Of a DNA stretch of 64,000 nt, positions 28,198 through 38,635 are shown piece by piece (the first letter of the stretch is position 1; the number at the start of each line of letters is the position of its first letter). The notes beneath the pieces are model-generated. The model saw only the letters and a list, made by a program, of their open reading frames with translations. It did not search any database and was not told the origin of the DNA. The position numbers and the translations under genes are program-made. The DNA is from Acinetobacter haemolyticus CIP 64.3 = MTCC 9819. GTDB lineage: Bacteria > Pseudomonadota > Gammaproteobacteria > Pseudomonadales > Moraxellaceae. The stretch spans positions 3,642 through 67,641 of the forward strand of contig NZ_KB849802.1 of NCBI RefSeq assembly GCF_000369065.1, read 5' to 3'.

Positions 28198-29472
28198 ATG
28201 TCTGCAGCAACTGGCAAAAAAGCCGTATTAAAGCTTGATGGCAAAGAAATTGAATTACCAATTTACAGCGGCACATTGGGCCCAGATGTAATTGACGTTA
28301 AAGATGTATTAGCATCAGGTCACTTTACTTTCGATCCTGGTTTTATGGCGACAGCTGCTTGCGAATCTAAGATCACATTCATTGATGGTGACAAAGGTGT
28401 TTTATTACACCGTGGCTATCCAATTGATCAATTAGCAACTCAAGCGGACTACTTAGAAACTTGTTATTTACTTTTAAATGGCGAGCTTCCGACTGCTGAA
28501 CAAAAAGCAGAATTTGACGCAAAAGTACGTAACCACACCATGGTTCACGATCAAGTCAGCCGTTTCTTCAATGGTTTCCGTCGTGATGCTCATCCTATGG
28601 CGATCATGGTTGGTGTTGTTGGTGCTTTATCTGCGTTCTATCACAATGCACTTGACATTGAAGATGTTAACCATCGTGAAATTACTGCGATTCGTTTAAT
28701 CGCTAAAATCCCAACACTTGCTGCGTGGAGCTACAAATATACTGTAGGTCAACCATTCATTTACCCACGTAATGATTTAGGTTATGCAGAAAACTTCTTA
28801 CACATGATGTTTGCAACACCTGCTGACCGTGATTACAAAGTAAATCCTGTTCTTGCTAAAGCAATGGATCGCATCTTCACACTTCATGCAGACCATGAGC
28901 AAAATGCATCTACATCGACAGTACGTCTAGCTGGCTCTACTGGTGCTAACCCTTACGCATGTATCTCTTCAGGGATTTCTGCACTTTGGGGACCTGCTCA
29001 CGGCGGCGCAAACGAAGCTGTACTTCGTATGTTAGATGAAATCGGTAGCGTAGAAAATGTTGCTGAATTCATGGAAAAAGTAAAACGCAAAGAAGTTAAA
29101 CTCATGGGCTTCGGTCACCGTGTGTATAAAAACTTCGACCCACGTGCGAAAGTTATGAAACAAACATGTGACGAAGTACTTGAAGCGTTAGGTATCAACG
29201 ATCCACAACTTGCACTTGCAATGGAACTTGAGCGTATTGCACTTAGCGACCCATACTTCGTTGAACGCAAGCTTTATCCAAACGTAGACTTCTACTCAGG
29301 TATCATCTTAAAAGCGATCGGTATCCCAACAGAAATGTTTACAGTAATCTTCGCTCTTGCACGTACTGTTGGTTGGATCAGCCACTGGTTAGAAATGCAC
29401 AGCGCACCTTACAAAATCGGTCGCCCTCGTCAGCTTTATACTGGCGAAACTCAACGCGACATCAAACGTTAA
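28198..29472 (+). CDS. gltA: Citrate synthase (type II)
   Basis: 424 residues; condenses oxaloacetate and acetyl-CoA, entry of the TCA cycle. Catalytic segments are [15 protein letters not shown] (His), [16 protein letters not shown] (His) and [14 protein letters not shown] with the late Asp in PNVDFYSG. The length and N-terminal domain mark the hexameric, NADH-sensitive Gram-negative type. CAGGAGA ribosome site before ATG 28198. Ends in the strong terminator at 29491-29519, shared with the convergent DUF1289 gene. Confidence 0.97.
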   Translation: MSAATGKKAVLKLDGKEIELPIYSGTLGPDVIDVKDVLASGHFTFDPGFMATAACESKITFIDGDKGVLLHRGYPIDQLATQADYLETCYLLLNGELPTAEQKAEFDAKVRNHTMVHDQVSRFFNGFRRDAHPMAIMVGVVGALSAFYHNALDIEDVNHREITAIRLIAKIPTLAAWSYKYTVGQPFIYPRNDLGYAENFLHMMFATPADRDYKVNPVLAKAMDRIFTLHADHEQNASTSTVRLAGSTGANPYACISSGISALWGPAHGGANEAVLRMLDEIGSVENVAEFMEKVKRKEVKLMGFGHRVYKNFDPRAKVMKQTCDEVLEALGINDPQLALAMELERIALSDPYFVERKLYPNVDFYSGIILKAIGIPTEMFTVIFALARTVGWISHWLEMHSAPYKIGRPRQLYTGETQRDIKR

Positions 29473-29490
29473 TTTTCCAAAATTAATGTT

Positions 29491-29519
29491 AGAAAAGCTG
29501 CCTACTGGCAGCTTTTCTG
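29491..29519. terminator. Bidirectional terminator, gltA / DUF1289 gene
   Basis: AGAAAAGCTGCC-TACT-GGCAGCTTTTCT, a 12-bp perfect stem between two convergent genes. Confidence 0.85.
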
Positions 29520-29537
29520 TTTTGGTTTCATTTTAAA

Positions 29538-30032
29538 TCATTCATCATCTTCGAGCATACGCATTAAATTGTGACTAATGCCATCAGCACGCAACCACGC
29601 CAACTCATAACTAGCCTTTGCCAATGCCAATACACGACGCTCAAATTCATCCCAAATCGGTTTGACTTGTGTATCTACAATACCCAACCCACTTTCTTGA
29701 GCCAAATGCTTATTCTTCTCACAAATTTTCAAAGCGTGATAAAGCTTTCGTCCTCGAGTCGCCGATTCTAAAACTCGAACTCTTTTATGCTGAATAAACC
29801 CTTCAACATGTTGAAGATTAGCGTTTGGCAATAACGGAACTAAAATTTGATCCAGCTGCGTATCCAAACGACTCCATACCGCTAAACGCTGCTCTGGTGT
29901 ATATGTATTCCACTGAATGACCTCGTGGTTAAAACGTCGACATCCTCGACAGACCAGATCACCAAATACCGTTGAGCAACGCCCTGCACATGGCGTCAAT
30001 GATGGAATTCGACGATCATTACTCAAAATCAA
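29538..30032 (-). CDS. DUF1289 domain-containing protein
   Basis: 164 residues. The N-terminal Cys-rich segment, TPCAGRCSTVFGDLVCRGCRRF at residues 13-34, is the DUF1289 signature (four Cys, likely metal-binding). The following WNTYTPEQRLAVWSRLD is also characteristic. The C-terminal 100 residues are helical without a recognised domain. Function unknown. ATG 30032; divergent from trhO. Confidence 0.85.
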   Translation of the reverse strand: MILSNDRRIPSLTPCAGRCSTVFGDLVCRGCRRFNHEVIQWNTYTPEQRLAVWSRLDTQLDQILVPLLPNANLQHVEGFIQHKRVRVLESATRGRKLYHALKICEKNKHLAQESGLGIVDTQVKPIWDEFERRVLALAKASYELAWLRADGISHNLMRMLEDDE

Positions 30033-30136
30033 CTCCTATAAAACCATATTTATTTTATGGTTTTCTCGCTTATTTTAAAATTTCGCGCTAAAATATGCGC
30101 CTTTATTTTCCTATCTTAATACATTTGGAGTTATCC

Positions 30137-31069
30137 ATGAACGCTACTGTAGAACAGCTTGCACCTGTAGAACAGCAAGCGACCAATAATTGGGTTGTTG
30201 CGGCACTATATCAATTTAAAGAAGTTGCGGATGCAGCCGATCTGCAAAAACGTCTTTTAGACTTAGTGAATAGCATCAATTTATGTGGAACTCTGATTGT
30301 TGCCCCTGAAGGAATTAACGGTACGGTTGCAGGAGATCGCGCCGCGATCGATGCAGTCCACCAATTTTTACTCAACGAAGGTTTTACCGAAATGGAATAT
30401 AAGGAGTCATTCAGCTCTGATAAACCATTCCGTAAAATGAAGATTAAACTAAAAAAAGAGATCGTAACCTTAGGCGTTGAAGTAAAGCCACGCGATCTGG
30501 TTGGACATTATCTTGATCCCAAAGAATGGAATGAGCTGATCAGCCGTGATGATGTCATCCTGATTGATACACGTAATGATTATGAATATAAAGCAGGCAC
30601 ATTTAAGGGTGCAATTGACCCTAAAACTGAGTCTTTCCGAGAGTTTCCTGAATACGTAAAACAAAACCTTGAACAACATAAAGATAAAAAAATTGCGATG
30701 TTCTGTACAGGTGGTATTCGTTGTGAGAAATCAACCTCCCTCCTCTTACAAGAAGGGTTCAATGAGGTTTATCACCTTAAAGGCGGTATTCTTAAATATC
30801 TCGAAGAAACGCCTGCTGAAGAAAGTATGTGGGAAGGCGAATGTTTCGTCTTTGATGGTCGAACAGCAGTGACTCACGGTGTTGAAGAAGGCGAGAATAT
30901 CAAATGTCACGCGTGCGGTTGGCCTTTAACCCAAGAAGAGGCAGCACTGCCAAGTTATGAACATGGTGTCTCTTGTGTTTTCTGTATTGATAAAACAACA
31001 GAGAAGCAAAAAGAAGGATTCCGTATGCGCCAGTCGCAAATTGCTGCGGCAAAACGTAAACGTTTATAA
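30137..31069 (+). CDS. trhO: tRNA uridine(34) hydroxylase, rhodanese-like
   Basis: 310 residues from ATG 30137 (MNATVEQLAPVEQQ) with TGGAG upstream; the longer frame from 30095 has no ribosome site. An N-terminal acylphosphatase-like domain (about 18-110) is followed by a rhodanese domain (about 125-220) with the active-site loop MFCTGGIRCEKS, and a C-terminal Cys-rich part (CHACGWPL, CVFC). TrhO hydroxylates U34 of tRNA using oxygen, the first step toward cmo5U/mo5U. Terminator at 31083-31113. Confidence 0.92.
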   Translation: MNATVEQLAPVEQQATNNWVVAALYQFKEVADAADLQKRLLDLVNSINLCGTLIVAPEGINGTVAGDRAAIDAVHQFLLNEGFTEMEYKESFSSDKPFRKMKIKLKKEIVTLGVEVKPRDLVGHYLDPKEWNELISRDDVILIDTRNDYEYKAGTFKGAIDPKTESFREFPEYVKQNLEQHKDKKIAMFCTGGIRCEKSTSLLLQEGFNEVYHLKGGILKYLEETPAEESMWEGECFVFDGRTAVTHGVEEGENIKCHACGWPLTQEEAALPSYEHGVSCVFCIDKTTEKQKEGFRMRQSQIAAAKRKRL

Positions 31070-31082
31070 TTTCTGACATTTC

Positions 31083-31113
31083 AAAAGCCTTAGTTGATAC
31101 TAAGGCTTTTTTT
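31083..31113 (+). terminator. Rho-independent terminator of trhO
   Basis: AAAGCCTTAGT-TGAT-ACTAAGGCTTT plus T run. Confidence 0.85.
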
Positions 31114-31205
31114 ATTTGGTTAAAATTATTAACTAATCATTTATTGAGCACTCATTAAATAGCAACTATTCTTGATTACCACGCAATAGATAGATTTAAA
31201 GAGCT

Positions 31206-31826
31206 ATGGGATTAGAAGATTGGGTCTTATCCATCATGGAGAAACTTGGTTATCTTGGCATCGCATTTTTAATGTTTCTCGACAATATTTTCCCACCTAT
31301 TCCATCAGAAGTAATCATGCCCTCAGCAGGTTACACTGCTTCCAAGGGAGATTTAACTTTAATCGGTGTGATCATTGCAGGGAGTGCAGGCTCTCTATTC
31401 GCAGCCATGCTGCTATATTGGATTGGTCGAAAAATTCCACAACATTATTTATTTCGCTTTGTAGAGCGCTATGGAAAATATTTAAGAATAAGTACAACTG
31501 ACCTAGAAAAGTCTTTAAGTTGGTTTGAAAAGCACGGACATCGTGTGGTTTTTTTTGGTCGAATGATTCCAGCTGTACGTTCACTGATTAGCATTCCAGC
31601 AGGAATGAGCAGGATGCCCTTTCACAAATTCATGAGTTATAGTGCTGCAGGAACAGTAATCTGGACCAGTTTTCTTGCCTATATGGGTTATTACTTTAGT
31701 GAAAATCAAGCTTTGATGACTGCTGTTACACAACGCATCGGCTATATTGTTTTAAGTGCAGCTATCCTCTATCTCTTGTGGCGAGGTGTGAAGAAGTTTA
31801 ATGCATCAAAAGATAAATTTAATTAA
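31206..31826 (+). CDS. DedA-family membrane protein
   Basis: 206 residues with about five membrane segments. The N-terminal FLDNIFPPIPSEVIMPSAGY (residues 23-42) and the later FFGRMIPAVRSLISIPAGMS (about 115-134) are the DedA signatures; the GR-x-x-P-x-x-R motif is essential in studied members. The family functions in undecaprenyl-phosphate or phospholipid transport and membrane homeostasis. Followed after 15 bp by tpm on the same strand. Confidence 0.92.
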   Translation: MGLEDWVLSIMEKLGYLGIAFLMFLDNIFPPIPSEVIMPSAGYTASKGDLTLIGVIIAGSAGSLFAAMLLYWIGRKIPQHYLFRFVERYGKYLRISTTDLEKSLSWFEKHGHRVVFFGRMIPAVRSLISIPAGMSRMPFHKFMSYSAAGTVIWTSFLAYMGYYFSENQALMTAVTQRIGYIVLSAAILYLLWRGVKKFNASKDKFN

Positions 31827-31841
31827 AAGAGAGGTCTAAGA

Positions 31842-32492
31842 ATGCAACACGATTTTTGGCATAACAAGTGGCAAACCAACAATATCGGTTTTCATCTCGA
31901 TCAGCCTCACAGCTTATTGACACAATATCTAAGCTCACTCAATCTGGCTAAAAATGCTCGAATCTTTGTTCCTCTTTGCGGTAAAAGCTTGGATTTAGCT
32001 TGGTTGCTTAATCAAGGTTATCATGTGATTGGTATTGATTTGAGCCCTGTTGCAATACAAGATTTAATGAGCAACTTAGGACTCAATTTTAAAGAAACTC
32101 AAATAGGTGGATTGACTTACTATCAGCATGCGCAGATCGAACTATTTACGGGTAACTTTTTTGAGTTAACAGCCGACCATCTTGGCAAAATAGATGCAAT
32201 CTATGATCGAGCAGCACTCATCGCACTACCAGAGCAAATGCGATCAGCATATACACAGCATTTACTTCAAATTAGCAACCAAGCACCTCAACTTCTGATT
32301 AGCCTAGAATACGATCAATCCCTATTAGCTGGACCACCCTTTTCAGTTCCCGAATATGAATTAACGGCCCATTATGCAAATCATTACAAGATTAAATTAC
32401 TCGCTTCCAATACAGAAAATTTGAAAGGTAAACTGATTGCCTATGAACATGCTTGGCATTTAAGCAAACTTTCAACTGGCGACAACGCTTAA
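31842..32492 (+). CDS. tpm: Thiopurine S-methyltransferase
   Basis: 216 residues. Opens MQHDFWHNKWQTNNIGFHLD; the SAM-binding motif is RIFVPLCGKSLDLAWLLNQG (about 41-60) followed by GIDLSPVAI. Acidic and aromatic residues in YDRAALIALPEQMRSAYT (about 122-139) are typical of bacterial TPMT, which methylates selenium and tellurium species as well as thiopurines. Ribosome site AGAGAGG. Probably an operon with the DedA gene. Confidence 0.93.
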   Translation: MQHDFWHNKWQTNNIGFHLDQPHSLLTQYLSSLNLAKNARIFVPLCGKSLDLAWLLNQGYHVIGIDLSPVAIQDLMSNLGLNFKETQIGGLTYYQHAQIELFTGNFFELTADHLGKIDAIYDRAALIALPEQMRSAYTQHLLQISNQAPQLLISLEYDQSLLAGPPFSVPEYELTAHYANHYKIKLLASNTENLKGKLIAYEHAWHLSKLSTGDNA

Positions 32493-32563
32493 TTTAAAAA
32501 TAAGACATATGCCTGTTGCGGAATGGATCAATATATTTGGTTGATTCAGAACAAGTCTATTGT

Positions 32564-33439
32564 TTAGCTCAAACCAAACTCTAACTGACTGGCTTGCATC
32601 TGTTCTCTTAGCCAATCACAAAATAATACTTTACGTACATCTTCCTCAAAAGGCTCCGCAGACAATAGAAAGTAGGCAGATTCATCCTGATATATAGAAC
32701 TGATTGGTTGTAATAACTGATGTTTGATCTCGCGTTCAACCATGTAGGTCGAAACCAAAGTCGCACCTAAACCAGCCAAACAAGCCTCGATACACAAATA
32801 AAAGTGCTCTAGTTCTGTTTTAGAATAGCCTTTGAATTGCTCTGAATGTTTATACTGAAATTGCTGCCACAATTTACTCCGTGATGTTGAAATAAATATC
32901 TGATTGGTTTGCCGAGTTATCTTACTCGCTGTAACACATAGCATTTGCTCATCCGCAATTTTCTCACTATAGATTGATTTACCCCAATCAAAATCATTTC
33001 GTCTCAAAGCCAAATCAATATTTTGTTGTTTAAAATCAACCCTCCCTCCTCCTGTTAAAAGAGTAACCTCGAAGTCAGGATAGATCTGCTTAAAATGAAT
33101 TAGACGTGGTATCAGCCACTTCATCGCTAAAGTAGGCTCACATGAAAGGACCAGATTTTTTTGTACTACTGATTGTTTATTTAATTGCGTTAAACATTGA
33201 TCAATTTGCTGAAAAGCTTGCTGGCAGCAATCAAACAAAGCTTCTCCTTCAGCAGTTAAACTGAGCTTTCGAGATGCTCGAATAAATAAAGTAAAACCTA
33301 AAGCATCTTCTAAATTTCTAATTTGTTTACTCACTGCACCTTGCGTCACAAATAAACGATCAGCCGCAACCGTCACACTTTCATAGTGTGCTGCAAAATA
33401 AAAAAACTTTAATGAATTCAGTGATAGACGCTCAATCAT
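32564..33439 (-). CDS. LysR-family transcriptional regulator
   Basis: 291 residues. N-terminal winged helix (about 5-64: LNSLKFFYFAAHYESVTVAA, QGAVSKQIRNLEDALGFTLF) and a periplasmic-binding-like effector domain (about 90-285). The N terminus resembles GcvA/AmpR-type LysR proteins. Divergent from the LysE-type exporter at 33541, which by the usual LysR arrangement is the probable target. The intergenic 100 bp is AT-rich; no clear T-N11-A palindrome was settled on. Confidence 0.9.
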   Translation of the reverse strand: MIERLSLNSLKFFYFAAHYESVTVAADRLFVTQGAVSKQIRNLEDALGFTLFIRASRKLSLTAEGEALFDCCQQAFQQIDQCLTQLNKQSVVQKNLVLSCEPTLAMKWLIPRLIHFKQIYPDFEVTLLTGGGRVDFKQQNIDLALRRNDFDWGKSIYSEKIADEQMLCVTASKITRQTNQIFISTSRSKLWQQFQYKHSEQFKGYSKTELEHFYLCIEACLAGLGATLVSTYMVEREIKHQLLQPISSIYQDESAYFLLSAEPFEEDVRKVLFCDWLREQMQASQLEFGLS

Positions 33440-33540
33440 TCCAAAAACTCATAGATTCATGCGAATTATTTTCGATTTTAAATATAACAAGATTATGAAA
33501 AATATAAAAATTATGTAAAAGTCTTATTAGGAATAGATGA

Positions 33541-34146
33541 GTGAATGAAATATTAACAGTAGGTTTGATTACCCTACTCGCTGTGATCAGCCCTGGTGCA
33601 GACTTCGCACTTGTTACTCGAAATAGTTACTTATATGGGCGAAATTTAGGAATTTGTACCGCCTATGGAATTGCATGTGGTGTTTGGATTCATATTAGCT
33701 ATAGTTTAATCGGATTAAACTTTTTGAAGAGCCTTCTTCCTGATTTTATTCAACTTATCCAATATATTGGTGCAGCATATCTCATATATATTGGCTATAA
33801 GACGTACACCCAAACTCCCGTTAAGTTAAATAACAAGCAGACAAACATCACCAGTTGGAAAGCATTCAAACATGGATTTTTAACCAATAGCTTAAATCCA
33901 AAAACAACCTTATTTGTGATGAGCATTTATTCTCAGATCATGACGATAGAGAACCAACTATTTACGCTCCTCGCTTATGGTATCTTTATTTCTAGTAGCC
34001 ATCTGATCTGGTTCTGCTTAATTACGATTTTCTGCTCAACACCAGCGATTCGGCACAAAATTTTAGCTAAACAGCTCCTACTCAACCGATTAATTGGCAT
34101 GATACTCATTGGATTAGGTCTGAGTTTGTTATTCGCAAACCTGTAA
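33541..34146 (+). CDS. LysE/RhtB-family amino-acid exporter
   Basis: 201 residues, six predicted membrane helices. The family signature is VISPGADFALVTRNSYLYGRN (about residues 16-36), and SLNPKTTLFV is the second conserved block. The start is GTG 33541; the nearby ATG triplets are out of frame. Substrate unknown. Gene lies divergent to the LysR regulator. Followed by a terminator at 34189-34215. Confidence 0.9.
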   Translation: MNEILTVGLITLLAVISPGADFALVTRNSYLYGRNLGICTAYGIACGVWIHISYSLIGLNFLKSLLPDFIQLIQYIGAAYLIYIGYKTYTQTPVKLNNKQTNITSWKAFKHGFLTNSLNPKTTLFVMSIYSQIMTIENQLFTLLAYGIFISSSHLIWFCLITIFCSTPAIRHKILAKQLLLNRLIGMILIGLGLSLLFANL

Positions 34147-34188
34147 ATCAAAAAAGTTAACTATAAAAACAACACAGCAAAAATCATA

Positions 34189-34215
34189 AAAAAACGTCCA
34201 TTACGGACGTTTTTA
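34189..34215. terminator. Bidirectional terminator
   Basis: AAAAAACGTCC-ATTAC-GGACGTTTTT between the LysE gene and the convergent UPF0149 gene. Confidence 0.85.
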
Positions 34216-34273
34216 ATTAATCTTTTTTTGTGATACGCGAGCTTCACCCTTGCGCAGCACAAGAGCTACAGCT

Positions 34274-34798
34274 TTAGCTAGGCGTATGGTACATGAGATA
34301 AATTTCGTTTAAATTATCTGGAATCTCTTCTGCCAATTCATCCATGAGTTGACCATTGCGACGGAAAGACTCCATTTGTGGGTCTTCTTCATCAATACCG
34401 CTAAACACCATAATCGGTAGCGTCAAATCAACTAATTGTTCTTCATATTCAGGTGCAAACCAAGCATCTTCATTTAAGAACATGGCATCAACAAAGCCGA
34501 CACTCCAATCACCTAAACTTGAATCAACATCAGCTTCTTCGATTTCAAATGGAAACTCAATGCCATCCTCATTCGCCAAATCCTGACGAATTGATTCCAA
34601 CCAAAGTTTGATTTGCTCAATCACATCACTTGGAACTTTCTTTTGATTATTATCAAAAAGCTCATCTAACCAGCGATCAAAAGTAGGACCGACAGCAATT
34701 GCGCATAAAAAGCCATGAGTTGCAGCGAAATCTAGACCGTATTCGTTTTGATCACCGTCAAGATAATTACTCAATAAGTCTAAATCTAACGTGCTCAT
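34274..34798 (-). CDS. UPF0149 (YgfB/YecA-type) protein
   Basis: 174 residues, strongly acidic and helical. The family pattern is seen in DFAATHGFLCAIAVGP (residues 24-39), WLDELFDN (about 43-50), GIEFPFEIEE and ALxFL-like DWSVGFVDAMFLNEDAW. No SEC-C zinc tail is present, so it is the short form. Family members are poorly characterised cytoplasmic proteins. Start ATG 34798. Confidence 0.85.
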   Translation of the reverse strand: MSTLDLDLLSNYLDGDQNEYGLDFAATHGFLCAIAVGPTFDRWLDELFDNNQKKVPSDVIEQIKLWLESIRQDLANEDGIEFPFEIEEADVDSSLGDWSVGFVDAMFLNEDAWFAPEYEEQLVDLTLPIMVFSGIDEEDPQMESFRRNGQLMDELAEEIPDNLNEIYLMYHTPS

Positions 34799-34870
34799 TC
34801 TCTATCCAACTCTAAAAATACATCGTCAACAGCATAACATTTTAGAACCTAAAATCTTAAGCAATTTTGC

Positions 34871-35077
34871 TTAATCTTCGTCATCAAAATCGTCGTCGTC
34901 GAAATCATAATCAAAATCTTTTAATTCTCGCTCTAAACGGCGTTGCGCTAACAAATCATCGATTAAACGGCGCTTTTCTAATGATTCTTTAGCACTGAGC
35001 TTGCTTGATGACTCATCAAAACCAGCGTCGTCTTCACCGTAGTTGTCATCATCTAGTTCAAAATCTGTAGAAGACAC
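34871..35077 (-). CDS. Small acidic PA3496-family protein
   Basis: 68 residues from GTG 35077 with GAGG 6 bp upstream; the TTG four codons earlier has no ribosome site. The N terminus and C-terminal tail (YDFDDDDFDDED) are almost all acidic, around a basic helix with KRRLIDDLLAQRRLERELKD (about 36-55). That helix is the PA3496-type core, annotated in Pseudomonas as a putative envelope integrity protein. Function unproven. Confidence 0.72.
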   Translation of the reverse strand: MSSTDFELDDDNYGEDDAGFDESSSKLSAKESLEKRRLIDDLLAQRRLERELKDFDYDFDDDDFDDED

Positions 35078-35420
35078 TAAGTACCTCAAATGAAAAAATG
35101 TTAATGGGCCTAGCCGCTATTTATCTGTCTTAGATTTTCTTGTCAAGTTTTATTTGCTTTTTTTACTATAAATCGCGGTTTTGTACTTTTTTTCAGCAGT
35201 TTTTTTGTGTATTTATAATCTAAGAACTTTAGGTATAAAAACACGTTTAGGAATTTTAGGCTTGAAAAAATACAACACACCCCCATATTCAAAAAATCAT
35301 TGGAAAATGAAACCTATTTTTTATTTAGTGCAAACGGATCAAATCCAAAACATTCCTCGTGAATTGTGCTATCATGCACGGTTTTTCACCGCCACAGATT
35401 CAACAAAAGAGTAAGCAAAG
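35078..35420. other. Region upstream of rpoD
   Basis: 340 bp, AT-rich, no real ORF. The likely rpoD promoter is at its right end. Confidence 0.4.
35367..35375 (+). promoter_or_regulatory. Candidate extended -10 promoter of rpoD
   Basis: TGCTATCAT: TATCAT (35370-35375) preceded by TG, the extended -10 form. The matching -35 region is poor. About 45 bp before the rpoD start. Confidence 0.35.
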
Positions 35421-37301
35421 ATGAGCGATATGCATTCCCCTACTTCGCAAGTAGCGGCTCTGATTAGCCGAGGCAAAGAACAAGGTTACTTAACTTACGC
35501 TGAGGTTAACGATCATCTACCAGACTCGATTACAGAAAGTGAGCAGATTGAAGATATTATTCAAATGCTCCAAGACGTCGGTATTCCAGTGCACGAACGC
35601 GCACCAGAAACTGATGACACTATGTTTGGTGAATCGACTGAAGCAGCGGATGAAGTTGCTGAAGAAGAAGCTGCTGCCGTATTAGCCTCGGTTGAAAGTG
35701 AGCCAGGTCGTACTACAGATCCAGTACGTATGTACATGCGTGAAATGGGTACGGTTGAACTTCTAACCCGTGAAGGCGAGATTAGCATTGCGAAACGTAT
35801 CGAAGAAGGTATTCGTGATGTTTTACATTCGATTGCTTACTGGCCAAATGCCGTCGAAGTGGTTTTACAAGAATATAATGACTTTCTAACTGGTGAGCGT
35901 CGTCTTGCCGATATTCTCTCTGGTTATTTAGACCCAGAAACAGACGAAGAGATTCCTGAAGTTCTTGAAGATGAAGCTGAAATCGAGGAAGAAGAAAGCC
36001 CAACTTCAACAACCAAAGAAGTTAAACTCGATGATGACGATGAAGAAGAATCTGAAAGTGATGATGACTCTGAAGGTGATTCGGGTCCAGATCCAGAAGT
36101 TGCAAAAATACGTTTCACCGAATTAGAAACAGCTTGGAACGATACTAAAGCCATTATCGAAAAGCATGGTCGTAATAGCAAAGAAGCAGAAGCTGCTCTT
36201 GAAGCATTAGCTGCTGTATTTATGATGTTCAAATTTACACCACGTTTATTTGATATCATTTCTGAAATGATTCGTGGTACACACGATCAAATTCGTGCCA
36301 ATGAGCGTGAAATCATGCGCTATGCAGTTCGTCGTGGTCGTATGGATCGTACAACTTTCCGCACGACCTTCCCTGAGCAAGAATCAAATCCAGCTTGGTT
36401 AGATGAGCAAATTGCAAAAGCCCCTGCGGAAATCAAAACACATTTAGAAAAAGTTCGTCCTGATGTATTGGCATTCCAACAAAAGATTGCTGATATCGAA
36501 AAAGAACTTGGCTTAAACGTGAAAGATATCAAAGATATTTCTAAACGTATGGCTGTAGGTGAAGCAAAAGCACGCCGCGCCAAGAAAGAAATGGTTGAAG
36601 CAAACTTACGTTTAGTAATTTCGATTGCGAAGAAATATACCAACCGTGGTTTACAGTTCCTTGACTTGATTCAAGAAGGTAACATCGGTCTGATGAAAGC
36701 CGTAGACAAGTTTGAATATCGTCGTGGTTATAAATTCTCGACTTATGCAACTTGGTGGATCCGTCAGGCAATTACCCGTTCGATTGCGGATCAGGCACGT
36801 ACTATTCGTATTCCTGTTCACATGATTGAAACGATTAACAAGATCAATCGAGTGTCTCGCCAACTACTTCAAGAAATGGGTCGCGAACCGACTCCTGAAG
36901 AATTAGGTGAACGTCTGGAAATGGACGAAGTTAAAGTTCGTAAAGTACTTAAAATCGCAAAAGAACCGATTTCGATGGAAACACCGATCGGTGATGATGA
37001 AGATTCGCATCTTGGTGACTTCATTGAGGACTCAAACATCACTTCCCCAGTAGATGCTGCAACCTCAGAAGGCTTAAAAGAAGCGACGCGTGAAGTCCTT
37101 GAGAACTTAACTGAACGTGAAGCTAAAGTATTGAAAATGCGTTTTGGTATTGATATGCCAACCGACCATACTCTAGAAGAAGTAGGTAAACAGTTTGACG
37201 TAACTCGTGAACGTATTCGTCAGATTGAAGCGAAAGCTTTACGTAAGCTGCGTCATCCGTCTCGTTCAGAACACTTACGTTCATTCTTGGAAAACGACTA
37301 A
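35421..37301 (+). CDS. rpoD: RNA polymerase sigma-70 factor RpoD
   Basis: 626 residues, housekeeping sigma factor. Region 1.1 at the N terminus; region 1.2 ([20 protein letters not shown], about 101-120). A long acidic non-conserved insert is near residues 170-225. Region 2 has [25 protein letters not shown] and [17 protein letters not shown] for -10 recognition and melting. Region 4 ends in [20 protein letters not shown] for -35 contact. Ribosome site AAGAG upstream. Confidence 0.98.
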   Translation: MSDMHSPTSQVAALISRGKEQGYLTYAEVNDHLPDSITESEQIEDIIQMLQDVGIPVHERAPETDDTMFGESTEAADEVAEEEAAAVLASVESEPGRTTDPVRMYMREMGTVELLTREGEISIAKRIEEGIRDVLHSIAYWPNAVEVVLQEYNDFLTGERRLADILSGYLDPETDEEIPEVLEDEAEIEEEESPTSTTKEVKLDDDDEEESESDDDSEGDSGPDPEVAKIRFTELETAWNDTKAIIEKHGRNSKEAEAALEALAAVFMMFKFTPRLFDIISEMIRGTHDQIRANEREIMRYAVRRGRMDRTTFRTTFPEQESNPAWLDEQIAKAPAEIKTHLEKVRPDVLAFQQKIADIEKELGLNVKDIKDISKRMAVGEAKARRAKKEMVEANLRLVISIAKKYTNRGLQFLDLIQEGNIGLMKAVDKFEYRRGYKFSTYATWWIRQAITRSIADQARTIRIPVHMIETINKINRVSRQLLQEMGREPTPEELGERLEMDEVKVRKVLKIAKEPISMETPIGDDEDSHLGDFIEDSNITSPVDAATSEGLKEATREVLENLTEREAKVLKMRFGIDMPTDHTLEEVGKQFDVTRERIRQIEAKALRKLRHPSRSEHLRSFLEND

Positions 37302-37398
37302 TATTGGGAAAATCCTGTGTAAAAGCAAAGCAATGCTTTGCCCTTACGCAGGGCTTGAAGTTTAATACTTTATCCCCATTTATGTATTAGATCATAAG

Positions 37399-37425
37399 CG
37401 CCTGCACTGATGCAGGCGTTTCAAA
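37399..37425 (+). terminator. Hairpin between rpoD and DUF493 gene
   Basis: CGCCTGCA-CTGA-TGCAGGCG followed by TTTC, 100 bp after rpoD and 15 bp before the next gene. The T run is short, so it may be a weak terminator or a leader hairpin of the following gene. Confidence 0.5.
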
Positions 37426-37439
37426 TTAAGAGGTTGCTC

Positions 37440-37727
37440 ATGTTAGACCGCACTCCTTCTCGTGAATTGCAAGAACATCTTTGGGTTTTCCCGATGGACT
37501 ATCCAATCAAATTGATTGGTAATGCAGGGGATGAACTTCGAGTAGCTGTTGTTGATATTTTGCAGAAGCACTTCCCTGACTTTGATGGCGAATCAATTAA
37601 AATTCAGCCTTCACGTACAGGTAAATACCATTCTTTAACCGCACAATTGCGTTTTGAAGAGCTGGAGCAAGTTCATGCACTGTATGCAGATCTTGCAGCA
37701 TGTCCTTTAATTAAGACAGCGCTTTAA
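37440..37727 (+). CDS. UPF0250/DUF493 (YbeD-type) protein
   Basis: 95 residues from ATG 37440 (MLDRTPSRELQEHLWVFPMD) with AAGAGG upstream; the longer frame from 37410 has no support. An ACT-like fold is indicated by FPMDYPIKLIGNAG, IKIQPSRTGKYHSLTAQLRF and the C-terminal LYADLAACPLIKTAL. YbeD-type genes often lie beside lipB, and lipB follows here after 172 bp. Function unknown, possibly regulatory. Confidence 0.88.
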   Translation: MLDRTPSRELQEHLWVFPMDYPIKLIGNAGDELRVAVVDILQKHFPDFDGESIKIQPSRTGKYHSLTAQLRFEELEQVHALYADLAACPLIKTAL

Positions 37728-37899
37728 TAGAAAAATCCAAAATACGAAAGTGTTTTGGATTTTTTCTTTTCACTCAGAACAATCATAACGATAGAATGTT
37801 TTTCAGCTAATTTTATAAAAGATCTCTATTTATCTTAGCCAAATCATTAGATAATCGATACCAAGATAAAACTGCACCAATCAAAGGAAAAATGCTGTA

Positions 37900-38553
37900 A
37901 TGAACTTTGAGAAGCCCTCATTAATCATTCGCTGTTTCAAAGACCTACAAGATTATACCGATCGATTTGAAGCGATGAAAAATTTCACTGAAAATCGAGA
38001 TGCAGATAGCCCTGATGAAATTTGGTTATTACAACATCACGACGTACTCACTCAAGGACAAGCAGGCAAAGCAGAACATATTTTAACACCCAGCCATCTT
38101 CCAATTGTGCAAACAGATCGTGGTGGCCAAGTGACATGGCATGGTCAAGGACAATTAGTGGCTTACTTTTTGTTTGATTTAAATCGTTTAAAATGGAATG
38201 TTCGCACCCTAGTGAGTTTTGCTGAGCAAGCAATGATTGACCTACTCAAAAAATACGGTATCACGGCCTACGCCAAAGCGGATGCACCAGGCGTCTATGT
38301 AGATGAGCGTAAGATCGGCTCTCTGGGTTTCAAAATTCGCCGAGGTCGTAGCTATCATGGTTTAGCACTGAATATTGACTGTAGTTTAACAGGCTTTCAA
38401 ACCATTAATCCTTGTGGATACGCAGGTTTAGAGATGGTACGCTTACAAGATCTACTGCAAGACTATCCGAAATTTGAACAGCTTTGTGAGGATTTCACTC
38501 ACTATCTACAAAATACAAATTTCTTTCATGACCTTGTAGTCAAATCTGAATAA
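37900..38553 (+). CDS. lipB: Octanoyltransferase
   Basis: 217 residues. Transfers octanoate from acyl-carrier protein to lipoyl domains, here including SucB of this window. Conserved segments are [23 protein letters not shown] in part (about 68-88), [23 protein letters not shown] (about 137-157), and the catalytic cysteine in [10 protein letters not shown] (about residue 168) with the Lys in KIGSLG. AAAGGA ribosome site before ATG 37900. Confidence 0.94.
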   Translation: MNFEKPSLIIRCFKDLQDYTDRFEAMKNFTENRDADSPDEIWLLQHHDVLTQGQAGKAEHILTPSHLPIVQTDRGGQVTWHGQGQLVAYFLFDLNRLKWNVRTLVSFAEQAMIDLLKKYGITAYAKADAPGVYVDERKIGSLGFKIRRGRSYHGLALNIDCSLTGFQTINPCGYAGLEMVRLQDLLQDYPKFEQLCEDFTHYLQNTNFFHDLVVKSE

Positions 38554-38635
38554 TTTACTTTTCAATTCAAACAAAATAAATTAGAGTAAATACTCTAAAT
38601 TAGCTTTTTGCATAATTTTAACAAGGGATACGCAA

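Noticed and set aside
35181..35414. 77-codon ORF upstream of rpoD
   Set aside because: It overlaps the rpoD promoter region, lacks a ribosome site and has no protein-like pattern.
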